Assembly (NCBI GenBank): GCA_030539815.1
Contig: JAUNXM010000093.1
Span: 1-7,800, forward strand
DNA: 7,800 nt
DNA from: Methanobacterium sp.
GTDB lineage: Archaea > Methanobacteriota > Methanobacteria > Methanobacteriales > Methanobacteriaceae
Direction: 5' to 3'
Part shown: positions 1 to 5,521 of the stretch, piece after piece
Layout: each line of letters opens with the position of its first letter
How positions within the stretch are numbered: the stretch's first letter is position 1
Program-made: the position numbers and the translations under genes
Notes under the pieces: model-generated
What the model was told of the DNA's origin: nothing
Database searches by the model: none
Seen by the model: only the letters and a program-made list of their open reading frames with translations

Positions 1-1
1 C

Positions 2-58
2 AGAATCTTCCAGTAATAATTTCTCAGATCATTCCAGTAAAGAATCTTCCAGTAATAA
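2..58. repeat. Short tandem-like direct repeat
   Basis: The 18-mer AGAATCTTCCAGTAATAA occurs exactly at 2-19 and at 41-58. A degenerate third unit (AGATCATTCCAGTAA) lies between them at 27-41. The array may continue left of the window. It falls in the possible coding tail described above. Confidence 0.7.
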
Positions 59-83
59 CCATCAAAGGAGTTTCTTGATTTGA
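3..83 (+). CDS. Possible 3' end of a gene with a Ser/Asn-rich tail (partial)
   Basis: An open frame enters from the left edge and ends at a TGA at 81-83. It reads as a hydrophilic tail rich in Ser and Asn, with the block ESSSNN occurring twice because the DNA carries an 18-bp direct repeat. Low-complexity tails of this kind are common at the ends of archaeal surface proteins, but nothing here identifies a family. A second plus-strand frame is also open until a stop at 76-78, and a minus-strand frame is open too, so the coding assignment is weak. If real, the gene converges with the UbiA gene, leaving only 12 bp between the two stop codons. Confidence 0.25.
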   Translation, partial: ESSSNNFSDHSSKESSSNNHQRSFLI

Positions 84-105
84 AAAAATGGGGATTTAAA
101 AAATG
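84..105 (-). terminator. T-rich terminator after the UbiA gene
   Basis: Just past the UbiA stop codon, the minus strand carries T-runs (complement of the A-runs at 84-89 and 98-103) around a CCCC. This fits the U-rich, hairpin-poor termination usual in archaea. The call rests on composition only. Confidence 0.4.
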
Positions 106-893
106 ATCACAATGATGCATATAATGAAGAAGACCATTGCCACTTGGTGATAAAGCACATCTGCCAGACGGAACATGTAGTCCTTATTGGTGAATAGTGA
201 TAGGTAAAGTGGCACTGCTGCCAGGAAGGATGGTAAAATAGCAACTGCAAATTGTATTATGTTCATGTCCCCTGAATAAAGCATGTAAAGGAGCACTCCA
301 CCCCCCATGATGGCCACCAGACTGGCATCTTTAGAGTGTGATTTGTACATCAGGTAGGTACCCATACCGGCCAGGTACATGAAAAGATAAACAGAGAGGG
401 GTACCAGAAAAACATTGCCCAGGAGCACTGCACAAGATGCCAGGCGCAACACCGAATTGGTGGCCGTGCTGAAAAATGGAGCTAAACCAGTTTCCTTAAG
501 GCGTATGGGTGGGAGAGTGTATATAAGTTGATTAATCAACATTAAGGACATTATAAGGGTGAACGCTGGTGGGAATGCCATGAATGATACTATGAATACT
601 GCTGAAGTTAAAATTCCCACAAAGAGAAGTATGAACTCTTTTTCCACCCGGTTCTCGATAAAGGCACGATTCTGTTTTTGACCATCCCTCCGGTCCACAT
701 CCAGATCCGTCAGGTCGTTAAGGGTGTAAAGAGCACCCCACAATACCGAAACCAGCACTAAACCACCTAAAATCTGTAGAGGATTATCAATAGGGATGTT
801 GGAAAAGTAGGCATAGGTTAGTGCCAGTAAAAACATGTTGGCATTTTTAGATGCCCAAGTCATACGGGTGGATTTGATCAGGGTCTTTAGCAT
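96..893 (-). CDS. UbiA-family integral membrane prenyltransferase
   Basis: The 265-residue protein is almost entirely hydrophobic, with about eight or nine predicted membrane segments (for example around 20-35, 42-58, 88-126, 160-182, 192-207, 212-232 and 249-265). It carries the UbiA first aspartate motif NDxxDxxxD at 59-67 (N59, D60, D63, D67), which binds the Mg-diphosphate of a polyprenyl substrate. The motif is followed by R68, K73 and R76. That spacing resembles the DRxHPxKxxRP motif of decaprenyl-phosphate phosphoribosyltransferase-type UbiA enzymes, although H and P are replaced by D70 and G71. A YTLPPIRLK stretch (125-133) also fits the family. The second aspartate motif is not intact: only a KSHSKDA segment (184-190) lies where it is expected. 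The role is therefore transfer of a prenyl or polyprenyl-phosphate group in the membrane; the acceptor is unknown. The ATG at 893 is preceded on the minus strand by GGAG. The ATPase gene lies 124 bp upstream on the same strand. Confidence 0.85.
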   Translation of the reverse strand: MLKTLIKSTRMTWASKNANMFLLALTYAYFSNIPIDNPLQILGGLVLVSVLWGALYTLNDLTDLDVDRRDGQKQNRAFIENRVEKEFILLFVGILTSAVFIVSFMAFPPAFTLIMSLMLINQLIYTLPPIRLKETGLAPFFSTATNSVLRLASCAVLLGNVFLVPLSVYLFMYLAGMGTYLMYKSHSKDASLVAIMGGGVLLYMLYSGDMNIIQFAVAILPSFLAAVPLYLSLFTNKDYMFRLADVLYHQVAMVFFIICIIVIIF

Positions 894-920
894 AACTATA
901 AAACTCCATTTTAGAAAATG

Positions 921-1015
921 TTGGTTAATAAGAGATATTCACACAAATGAGAAATTAATGTGAATTAAATATTACATATTCATGTAAATCATATGAAATA
1001 TTCATGATTAACCAA
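921..1015. promoter_or_regulatory. Repeat-rich putative operator region upstream of the UbiA gene
   Basis: The 124-bp gap between the ATPase stop and the UbiA start holds several ordered repeats. ATATTCATG occurs at 976-984 and 998-1006, exactly 22 bp apart, and a related ATATTCAC lies at 935-942. TTGGTTAAT at 921-929 is matched by its perfect inverse ATTAACCAA at 1007-1015. ATTCACA at 937-943 is matched by TGTGAAT at 959-965. A spacing of two helical turns and an inverted outer pair suggest binding by a dimeric or oligomeric regulator of the UbiA promoter. A TATA-like TCTTATTAA (minus strand, about 926-934) would place a start near 905. Motifs are visible; function is inferred. Confidence 0.45.
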
Positions 1016-1017
1016 GT

Positions 1018-1770
1018 TTACAAACCCGTTTGTATAGCCTGACATATAAAACGGGGTTTATTACCATATTTTTTTATGTAACGCATTATTTCATCATTGT
1101 TAACATCACTTAAATGACTTTTAACTATCTTTATGGTTTCCTCCCTGGAGTATGATATTTCCACCACTTCAAATGGAATTTCAAGCAGTTTTACTGCCAA
1201 TCGAGAGAGGCCTCCCAGGTCGGTGAACAGATCCTTCTTTTCACCACCAGAGGTAACTCTCCAAGCAGTCTGCAATACCATGTTGACATCCTTAAATTCA
1301 TTTCTGTTCCTAAGATATGCATAGATACATAGGAAATAAAAATTGAAGGATCCCACTCCCTTATGGGCGACCCACTGGCTGAATCCCCCATAATTCTCAT
1401 TCACAGCATGGTAGTCGTGGAACTGGTCTGCGAATAAAACTGCATCATACTCTTTCAAAGGATCCCACAATGTATCATGTGATTTCATTGGTAGATCTTT
1501 TTTCATGGATTCAATCATTAAATTAAATACTTCCTTCGGATTTAAATCTAAAGAAAGGAGTGGTAATTTGGCTTCGTAAAAGTTCAAGCCCAGTTCTTCC
1601 ACTGCCGAGTATATATTAGTGGATTTACCAGTTCCAGGCGCGCCTACCACATGTACAATGTGGCCTTTTTCGTGGGGCAATTTATGGAAGGTTTTAAGGA
1701 GATTCAGATAAGCTTGGGTGGTTATAAATGTCTGATTTTCCCCCTGATCCCTTATCTTGTATTGATTCAT
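1018..1770 (-). CDS. AAA+ family ATPase, function unknown
   Basis: This is a 250-residue soluble protein with a clear P-loop, GAPGTGKST, at 43-51. The Walker B strand is YDAVLFADQF (108-117), where D115 is followed by Gln instead of the usual catalytic Glu. A sensor-1-like strand, VNMVLQTAWR, lies at 162-171. The C-terminal helical part contains GNKPRFI (236-242), which resembles the GNxR sensor-2 motif of Cdc6/ORC-like AAA+ proteins. It is too short for a full Cdc6 with its winged-helix domain, and I do not recognise a named family. The Asp-Gln at Walker B could mean slow or switch-like ATP hydrolysis. On the minus strand GAGGT lies only 3 nt before the ATG. No other start is plausible because the next Met is residue 85. 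The gene is transcribed away from the glutamate-synthase-like gene through a shared 86-bp promoter region. A 6-bp hairpin (1019-1034) overlaps its last codons. Confidence 0.75.
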   Translation of the reverse strand: MNQYKIRDQGENQTFITTQAYLNLLKTFHKLPHEKGHIVHVVGAPGTGKSTNIYSAVEELGLNFYEAKLPLLSLDLNPKEVFNLMIESMKKDLPMKSHDTLWDPLKEYDAVLFADQFHDYHAVNENYGGFSQWVAHKGVGSFNFYFLCIYAYLRNRNEFKDVNMVLQTAWRVTSGGEKKDLFTDLGGLSRLAVKLLEIPFEVVEISYSREETIKIVKSHLSDVNNDEIMRYIKKYGNKPRFICQAIQTGL

Positions 1771-1856
1771 GCTACCTCAAATAATTATATAAAAGTATAT
1801 TGAACTCTCGGGTTATAATTAATATGATGACCAGATTAAAAAAGAGGTAATGTTCA
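1771..1856. promoter_or_regulatory. Divergent promoter region between the ATPase and FMN-protein genes
   Basis: This 86-bp AT-rich gap serves two divergent genes. On the plus strand TATATAAAAG (about 1787-1796) is a good TATA box and predicts a start near 1818; GAGGT at 1844-1848 is the ribosome site for the ATG at 1857. An ATG at 1850 closes after six codons and is not the start. On the minus strand a TATA-like TTAATTATAA (about 1812-1821) would give a short leader containing GAGGT (1774-1778). The two promoters would overlap, so their activities are probably coupled. Confidence 0.5.
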
Positions 1857-3359
1857 ATGGTTCCAGATAATGAGGAAAAGAAGGTAATGGAAGACACTCC
1901 GGAAAACAGGAAAAAATGTCACTGTCACTACTGTCCCAGTTACCCTGCAAGGTGTGGAAGTGAATCACTGTACTGTTTTACTGGTTCCAGTGACTGTGAA
2001 ATTCCAGTGAATGGTTGTATCTGTAACACCTGCCCACTTTATTACGAGTACCAGCTCCAGGATATCTATTTCTGCGGTAAAGAAGTAGTTGGTGAAGGTA
2101 AAACTTTCCTCCGAAAGTCTGGTATTGGGGAAGATCCCCAGATTTACCGAGGAATGGTTGAAATAAAGGATAAAACCCATAATATAAGTGCAGTTACCTC
2201 TATGGGTTCAACCAAAAAAATACCATTCAGCTTTGATGATCTTCATTTTTTACCAGCTCAGATTAAAAGAATACCTCTTAACCAGGAGGACCCAGTTAAC
2301 ACATCGGTAACCATCGGCCCGGGTTCTGAAAAGCCCCTTAGGGTTTCATCACCCCTTCTAATATCAGGTATGAGTTTTGGGGCTGTTTCTCGTAATGTGC
2401 GCCTGGTGATATCTAAAACCGCGAAAAAACTGAACATTGGATTTAATACTGGAGAGGGGGGAGTTTTGGATGAGGAAAGGAGTAATAATTCTAATTTAAT
2501 GATATTACAGTACTCCACTGGACGTTTTGGTGTGGATGACCAGTTACTAAAATCTGCTGCTGCAGTGGAGATACGTTTTGGACAGGGAGCTTACCCTGGT
2601 AAAGGCAGTTACCTTCCTGGTGAAAAGGTAACCCCTGAAGTGGCACAAGTAAGGGGCCTTCAAAAGGGAGAAGCAGCCTATTCACCCGCCCACCACCCGG
2701 ACATTACCAGTTCCCAGGATTTGGAGGAGAAGATATCTAAATTAAGGGAAATATCTGCTGGGGTCCCCATAGGTGCTAAAATTGGTTGTGGTCATGTTGA
2801 GGATGATGTAAAGATTCTAGCCGAAGCTGGAGTAGATTTCATTGCTTTGGACGGTTTTGGCGGAGGTACGGGAGCCACCACCAAGTACGCACGTGAAAAT
2901 ACTGGAATTCCAATTATAGCCGCCCTACCACGCGCTCATAGAAAACTGGAAGAAATAGAACTCCGGAATCAGGTCAGCATTATTGCCGGGGGTGGTCTGC
3001 GGAGTTCAGCCGACTTTGTCAAGTGCCTTGCCCTGGGTGCGGATGCAGTTTACATTGGCACGGCAGCCTTAATTGCTATGAACTGCCAGCAGTATCGTGT
3101 CTGTTACAGTGGACTGTGCCCCACTGGTGTGACCACCCAAAACCCACAACTGATGCAACAGTTAGATGTTGAGAATGGAGTGGACAAACTTTCCAATTTC
3201 CTCCGGATTTCTAGGGAAGAAATGAAAAATTTAACCCGAATGGTGGGTAAAGACGATGTTAAACTTCTAGATAAGGAAGATATGGTGAGTTTAACCCGGG
3301 AACTGGCCATGATAACCGGGGTGGAATGGTTAAATGGTGTTAATATTGATACTGAATAA
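1857..3359 (+). CDS. DUF2769 domain fused to a glutamate synthase FMN/[3Fe-4S] domain
   Basis: The protein is 500 residues long. Residues 21-73 form a Cys-rich module (C21, 23, 26, 33, 40, 47, 54, 56, 59, 73; pattern CxCxxCPSY then CxCxxCP with a terminal YFC) that matches archaeal DUF2769, probably a metal or Fe-S binding unit. Residues about 100-490 are the FMN-binding central domain of glutamate synthase (GltB/GltS). Visible family motifs are SPLLISGMSFGAVS (165-178), NTGEGG (197-202), GAKIGCG (306-312), DGFGGGTGAT (332-341) and GGGLRSSADF (378-387). The [3Fe-4S] ligands C410, C416 and C421 fit the family spacing Cx5Cx4C. The N-terminal glutaminase domain, the C-terminal beta-helix domain and the 2[4Fe-4S] ferredoxin module seen in many archaeal forms are all absent. 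It may be an archaeal-type glutamate synthase subunit needing partners encoded elsewhere, or an FMN oxidoreductase on another substrate. No gltB1, gltB3 or gltD neighbour is in the window. The start is set by GAGGT 8 nt upstream of the ATG. Confidence 0.9.
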   Translation: MVPDNEEKKVMEDTPENRKKCHCHYCPSYPARCGSESLYCFTGSSDCEIPVNGCICNTCPLYYEYQLQDIYFCGKEVVGEGKTFLRKSGIGEDPQIYRGMVEIKDKTHNISAVTSMGSTKKIPFSFDDLHFLPAQIKRIPLNQEDPVNTSVTIGPGSEKPLRVSSPLLISGMSFGAVSRNVRLVISKTAKKLNIGFNTGEGGVLDEERSNNSNLMILQYSTGRFGVDDQLLKSAAAVEIRFGQGAYPGKGSYLPGEKVTPEVAQVRGLQKGEAAYSPAHHPDITSSQDLEEKISKLREISAGVPIGAKIGCGHVEDDVKILAEAGVDFIALDGFGGGTGATTKYARENTGIPIIAALPRAHRKLEEIELRNQVSIIAGGGLRSSADFVKCLALGADAVYIGTAALIAMNCQQYRVCYSGLCPTGVTTQNPQLMQQLDVENGVDKLSNFLRISREEMKNLTRMVGKDDVKLLDKEDMVSLTRELAMITGVEWLNGVNIDTE

Positions 3360-3463
3360 AGGTAGCAAAAACAAGTGAATCAATCCATCACTACAAACGG
3401 GGATTCATCTCAAATATCTAGAAATATTATAAATGATTAATAGGAAATTTAAGGAGCAAGATA

Positions 3464-4378
3464 ATGATAAAAGTATTATGTACCACTGAAACTTCACTTA
3501 ATCGCCCCGAAGCACGTCGCTGGAGGGAGAGGATGAAACTTTTAGAACCCATGGGGGAGGTGGTGGTGGTCTTACCCTGCAGTATGCGCAAACCATACTC
3601 AGCAAGTAAATCCCATCGTGTATTTACCACAGCCACCAAGGGATTGCAAGAAGCGATTTTAACATCACCATTTGGTGTTTGTCCCCGTGAAATGGAACAA
3701 ACCTACCCAATCCAGTCCTATGATGTTTCTACAGTGGGAGACTGGTCTCGTGAAGAGATAAAACTTACCGGAGAGTGTCTTAAGGAATATGTGAAAGATC
3801 ACGAAGTGCTGGCCCATGTGGCCCATGGTTACCTGACTGTTTGCCAGGAATACTTACCCCAAGCCACCTTCACCTGCCAGGATGGTAGAACCACCTCCCC
3901 AGAGTCAATGGCCAACCTCAAAAAGGAGGTTAAAAAGTACAACAAACTCAAAAGTCATGCCCGACAACTCCATATGCTTCGTTCAATAGCCCGTTACCAG
4001 TTTAACACTGCGGATGCTGATCTTCTGGTACCTGATGACTATAAATTAAGAGGAAGATTCGACCGGAGACTAATGCATGGTGAAGAACAGATCGCGGTCC
4101 TGCACCACAATAATGGACTTTACAGTCTGAATCTTAAGGGTGGGGCTATTATGAGTGAAATTGGTGTTAACTGGGTGGAAATAGATTTCGATCTTAAGAC
4201 TAACACCCTCTTTGCCCCCGGAGTGGTGGATGCCTATCCCCATATAATTCCAAGGGATGAAGTGGTTATCATGCGAAAAGGGGAAGTTGTGGGTGTGGGA
4301 AAAGCCATCATGAATGGACTAGAGATGAAGAGAGGAGAAAAGGGTGTGGCAGTCAGGGTACGGCACCGGTTGAGTTAG
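3464..4378 (+). CDS. arcS: Short archaeosine synthase (ArcS)-like protein: DUF5591 core plus PUA
   Basis: The 304-residue protein carries the diagnostic archaeosine-synthase motif PCSMRKPYSASKSH at 38-51 (PC-x3-KPYS-x2-SH). It also has the conserved stretch from TSPFGVCPRE to VGDW (67-94) and a C-terminal PUA RNA-binding domain (about 225-303, including LFAPGVVDAYPHIIPRDEV and VVGVGKAIM). ArcS converts preQ0 at position 15 of archaeal tRNAs toward archaeosine, working with a radical-SAM partner (RaSEA) in many euryarchaea. Full-length ArcS is usually well over 500 residues because it begins with a TGT-like domain, which this protein lacks; a separate protein may supply it. The AAGGAG at 3451-3456 is 7 nt from the ATG. 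The gene lies 104 bp after the FMN-protein gene and 162 bp before the MIP18-like gene. Family membership is clear. Whether it is the sole functional ArcS here cannot be seen. Confidence 0.85.
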   Translation: MIKVLCTTETSLNRPEARRWRERMKLLEPMGEVVVVLPCSMRKPYSASKSHRVFTTATKGLQEAILTSPFGVCPREMEQTYPIQSYDVSTVGDWSREEIKLTGECLKEYVKDHEVLAHVAHGYLTVCQEYLPQATFTCQDGRTTSPESMANLKKEVKKYNKLKSHARQLHMLRSIARYQFNTADADLLVPDDYKLRGRFDRRLMHGEEQIAVLHHNNGLYSLNLKGGAIMSEIGVNWVEIDFDLKTNTLFAPGVVDAYPHIIPRDEVVIMRKGEVVGVGKAIMNGLEMKRGEKGVAVRVRHRLS

Positions 4379-4450
4379 ACTGCCCCATTCATTGATGGTG
4401 ATAAATAAGTTTAAATAGCACGAATATGGAAATAAAAGAATATCATTATT

Positions 4451-4508
4451 TAATGTATATGATGGTTTTTTAAAGTAATTATACATTATAAACACACAAA
4501 AAAGTGTG
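4451..4508. promoter_or_regulatory. Inverted repeats and TATA box upstream of the MIP18-like gene
   Basis: TAATGTATA (4451-4459) is perfectly mirrored by TATACATTA (4480-4488), with 20 nt between them that include a T6 run (4466-4471). CACAC (4493-4497) and GTGTG (4504-4508) form a second small hairpin around A6. The right arm of the first repeat runs into CATTATAAAC (4484-4493), a TATA-like box that would start transcription near 4514. A protein bound at the repeat could therefore block the TATA box. Alternatively the first stem ends the upstream transcript. Confidence 0.45.
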
Positions 4509-4540
4509 AAATATAAAAAAATCAATTTTGAGGTATGATT

Positions 4541-4831
4541 ATGAGTGAAGAATTAGTAGGAAAGGTTAGAGAAGCTCTGACCCAGGTGGCTGATCCCCAC
4601 ATGGGTATCAGCATTGTGGAAATGGGTCTTGTGGCTGATATACAAGTTGATGAAACTGATAAAACTGCCAAGATCGTAATAAAACCAACCAACCCAGGTT
4701 GTATGAGTGCTGCTAACATGGCTATGCAGGCCCGTGTGGCTGCTGAGAAAGTGGATGGTATTGAAAAAGCAGAAATTGAAATTGACGGCCATATGATGGC
4801 TGATGCAATCAATGAAATGGTTAACAAGTAA
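4541..4831 (+). CDS. MIP18/DUF59-family protein, probable Fe-S cluster assembly factor
   Basis: This 96-residue protein belongs to the MIP18 (DUF59) family, related to SufT, PaaD and eukaryotic CIA2. These proteins act in iron-sulfur cluster assembly or delivery to apo-proteins. Visible signatures are ADPHMGISIVEMGLV (17-31), the beta strand AKIVIKPTNPGC (43-54) with the conserved Cys at 54, and IDGHMMADAINEMVNK at the C-terminus (81-96). Two in-frame ATGs exist. GAGGT occupies 4530-4534 and would directly abut the ATG at 4535, whereas the ATG at 4541 has a normal 6-nt spacing, so 4541 is chosen. The protein is short, without the helical N-terminal extension of eukaryotic members. The FMN protein two genes upstream has Fe-S type cysteines and is a conceivable client, but no direct link is shown. 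Confidence 0.85.
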   Translation: MSEELVGKVREALTQVADPHMGISIVEMGLVADIQVDETDKTAKIVIKPTNPGCMSAANMAMQARVAAEKVDGIEKAEIEIDGHMMADAINEMVNK

Positions 4832-4844
4832 CATTTGTTAATTT

Positions 4845-4863
4845 ACACATCATCTAGATGTGT
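4845..4863 (+). terminator. Hairpin just after the MIP18-like gene
   Basis: ACACATC (4845-4851) and GATGTGT (4857-4863) form a perfect 7-bp stem with a 5-nt loop, starting 13 nt after the stop codon. The plus strand is followed by A-rich rather than T-rich sequence, so it is not a classical intrinsic terminator. It may act as a 3'-end stabiliser or serve the opposite strand. Confidence 0.35.
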
Positions 4864-4879
4864 GAAAAAATGGATACTT

Positions 4880-4958
4880 GGAATGCGGGTTGGTTACAGC
4901 ACTATAATTTGTGGTAAACCAATTTATTTATGAGTCATTCTCACTGTAACCCCGCTCC
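4880..4958 (+). ncRNA. Candidate structured RNA: long bulged stem in the gap before tRNA-Ile
   Basis: In the 337-bp gap 4832-5168, three segments pair in register. GGTTACAG (4892-4899) pairs with CTGTAACC (4944-4951), GCGG (4885-4888) with CCGC (4952-4955), and GGA (4880-4882) with TCC (4956-4958). The left arm has bulges of 2 and 3 nt. This gives 15 Watson-Crick pairs closing a 44-nt loop that itself contains GGTaaACC. The arm is clearly more GC-rich than its surroundings. A promoter for it is not clear on either strand, and a DNA-level role is possible. The rest of the gap before the tRNA promoter (4959-5060) shows nothing I can assign. Confidence 0.3.
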
Positions 4959-5060
4959 ATAACTTTTATTCATGATTTTCAATTTTTAATAGATTGGTGA
5001 GGGGAATAGATTGGGTTGCTTGAATATTGGAGAAATAAGTTAATACTAATAAGGTGAAAC

Positions 5061-5080
5061 CCACCGCAAAGGTATATATA
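5061..5080 (+). promoter_or_regulatory. BRE/TATA promoter for the tRNA-Ile transcript
   Basis: CCACCGCAAAGGTATATATA combines a purine-rich BRE-like CGCAAAG with an alternating TA box, the form typical of strong stable-RNA promoters in methanogens. Transcription would start near 5105, giving a leader of about 60 nt to be removed before the mature tRNA 5' end at 5169. A similar element recurs at 5352-5371. Confidence 0.65.
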
Positions 5081-5168
5081 GGATGAATTCTAAATCATGA
5101 ATCTACCCCTGCAGTTTTTGGATTTGTTGATGAAATTCATGTTCTAAAAGCTGTTACTAACATTTGAG

Positions 5169-5257
<89 letters not shown>

Positions 5258-5351
5258 ATACTTCATTTAACTTATATTAAATTTTTAGATATTTTAACCT
5301 AAAATTAATTCATTTTATATTGTTTCCATATACTCATCTTTGACATAAATA

Positions 5352-5371
5352 CCATCGCAAAGATAATAATA
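5352..5371 (+). promoter_or_regulatory. Second BRE/TATA-like element, near copy of the tRNA promoter
   Basis: CCATCGCAAAGATAATAATA matches the tRNA-Ile promoter at 5061-5080 at 15 of 20 positions by hand alignment, including an identical CGCAAAG block. By the usual archaeal distance a transcript would start near 5392-5396. No annotated gene follows, so it may drive a small RNA or a leaderless small ORF. Confidence 0.4.
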
Positions 5372-5393
5372 AAATGCTTTTCAAAAAATATAT

Positions 5394-5495
5394 ATGTTGA
5401 GTTTAGGATACTATATAGCTGGAGCAATGGTAAATTTGGTAATTAATTACCTCATTTTTTTTACCCTATTTACCATTTTCTTCCTTTTATATTAA
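5394..5495 (+). CDS. Possible 33-aa hydrophobic micropeptide (speculative)
   Basis: An ATG at 5394 opens a 33-codon frame ending at TAA 5493-5495. The peptide is strongly hydrophobic: it begins MLSLGYYIAGAMVNL and then runs through I, L, F, Y and T, with no charged residue at all, as expected for a single membrane-spanning segment. There is no ribosome binding site. However, the ATG falls about where a transcript from the BRE/TATA at 5352-5371 would begin, which suits leaderless translation. T-rich DNA gives Phe, Leu and Ile codons by chance, so the hydrophobicity alone is weak evidence. The frame overlaps the inverted repeats at 5426-5477, which may be the real function of this DNA. Confidence 0.2.
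   Translation: MLSLGYYIAGAMVNLVINYLIFFTLFTIFFLLY
5426..5477 (+). ncRNA. Nested inverted repeats; candidate small RNA hairpin
   Basis: AATGGTAAAT (5426-5435) and ATTTACCATT (5468-5477) are perfect 10-bp inverse complements. Inside them GGTA (5438-5441) can pair with TACC (5462-5465), extending the stem across a symmetric 2-nt internal loop. The same GGTA is also the start of a perfect 14-nt palindrome GGTAATTAATTACC (5438-5451), so two structures compete. T-runs follow at 5505-5509 and 5515-5521 and could end a transcript of about 130 nt from the element at 5352-5371. An operator on the DNA is the alternative. Confidence 0.35.
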
Positions 5496-5521
5496 ATTAT
5501 AGAAATTTTTAAGATTTTTTT

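Noticed and set aside
1965..2685. Several 64-86-codon minus-strand frames inside the FMN-protein gene
   Set aside because: They lie wholly inside a strongly conserved gene on the other strand and show no recognisable motif.
4535..4537. ATG at 4535 as start of the MIP18-like protein
   Set aside because: The ribosome binding site GAGGT ends at 4534 and would leave no spacer; the ATG at 4541 has normal spacing.
4522..4827. 101-codon minus-strand open frame opposite the MIP18-like gene
   Set aside because: It is the antisense shadow of a well-supported family member; it has no ribosome site and its composition follows the sense codons.
5127..5133. TTGATGA resembling a C box of a C/D guide RNA in the tRNA leader
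   Set aside because: No D box (CTGA) at a suitable distance and no C'/D' pair, so a C/D sRNA is not supported.
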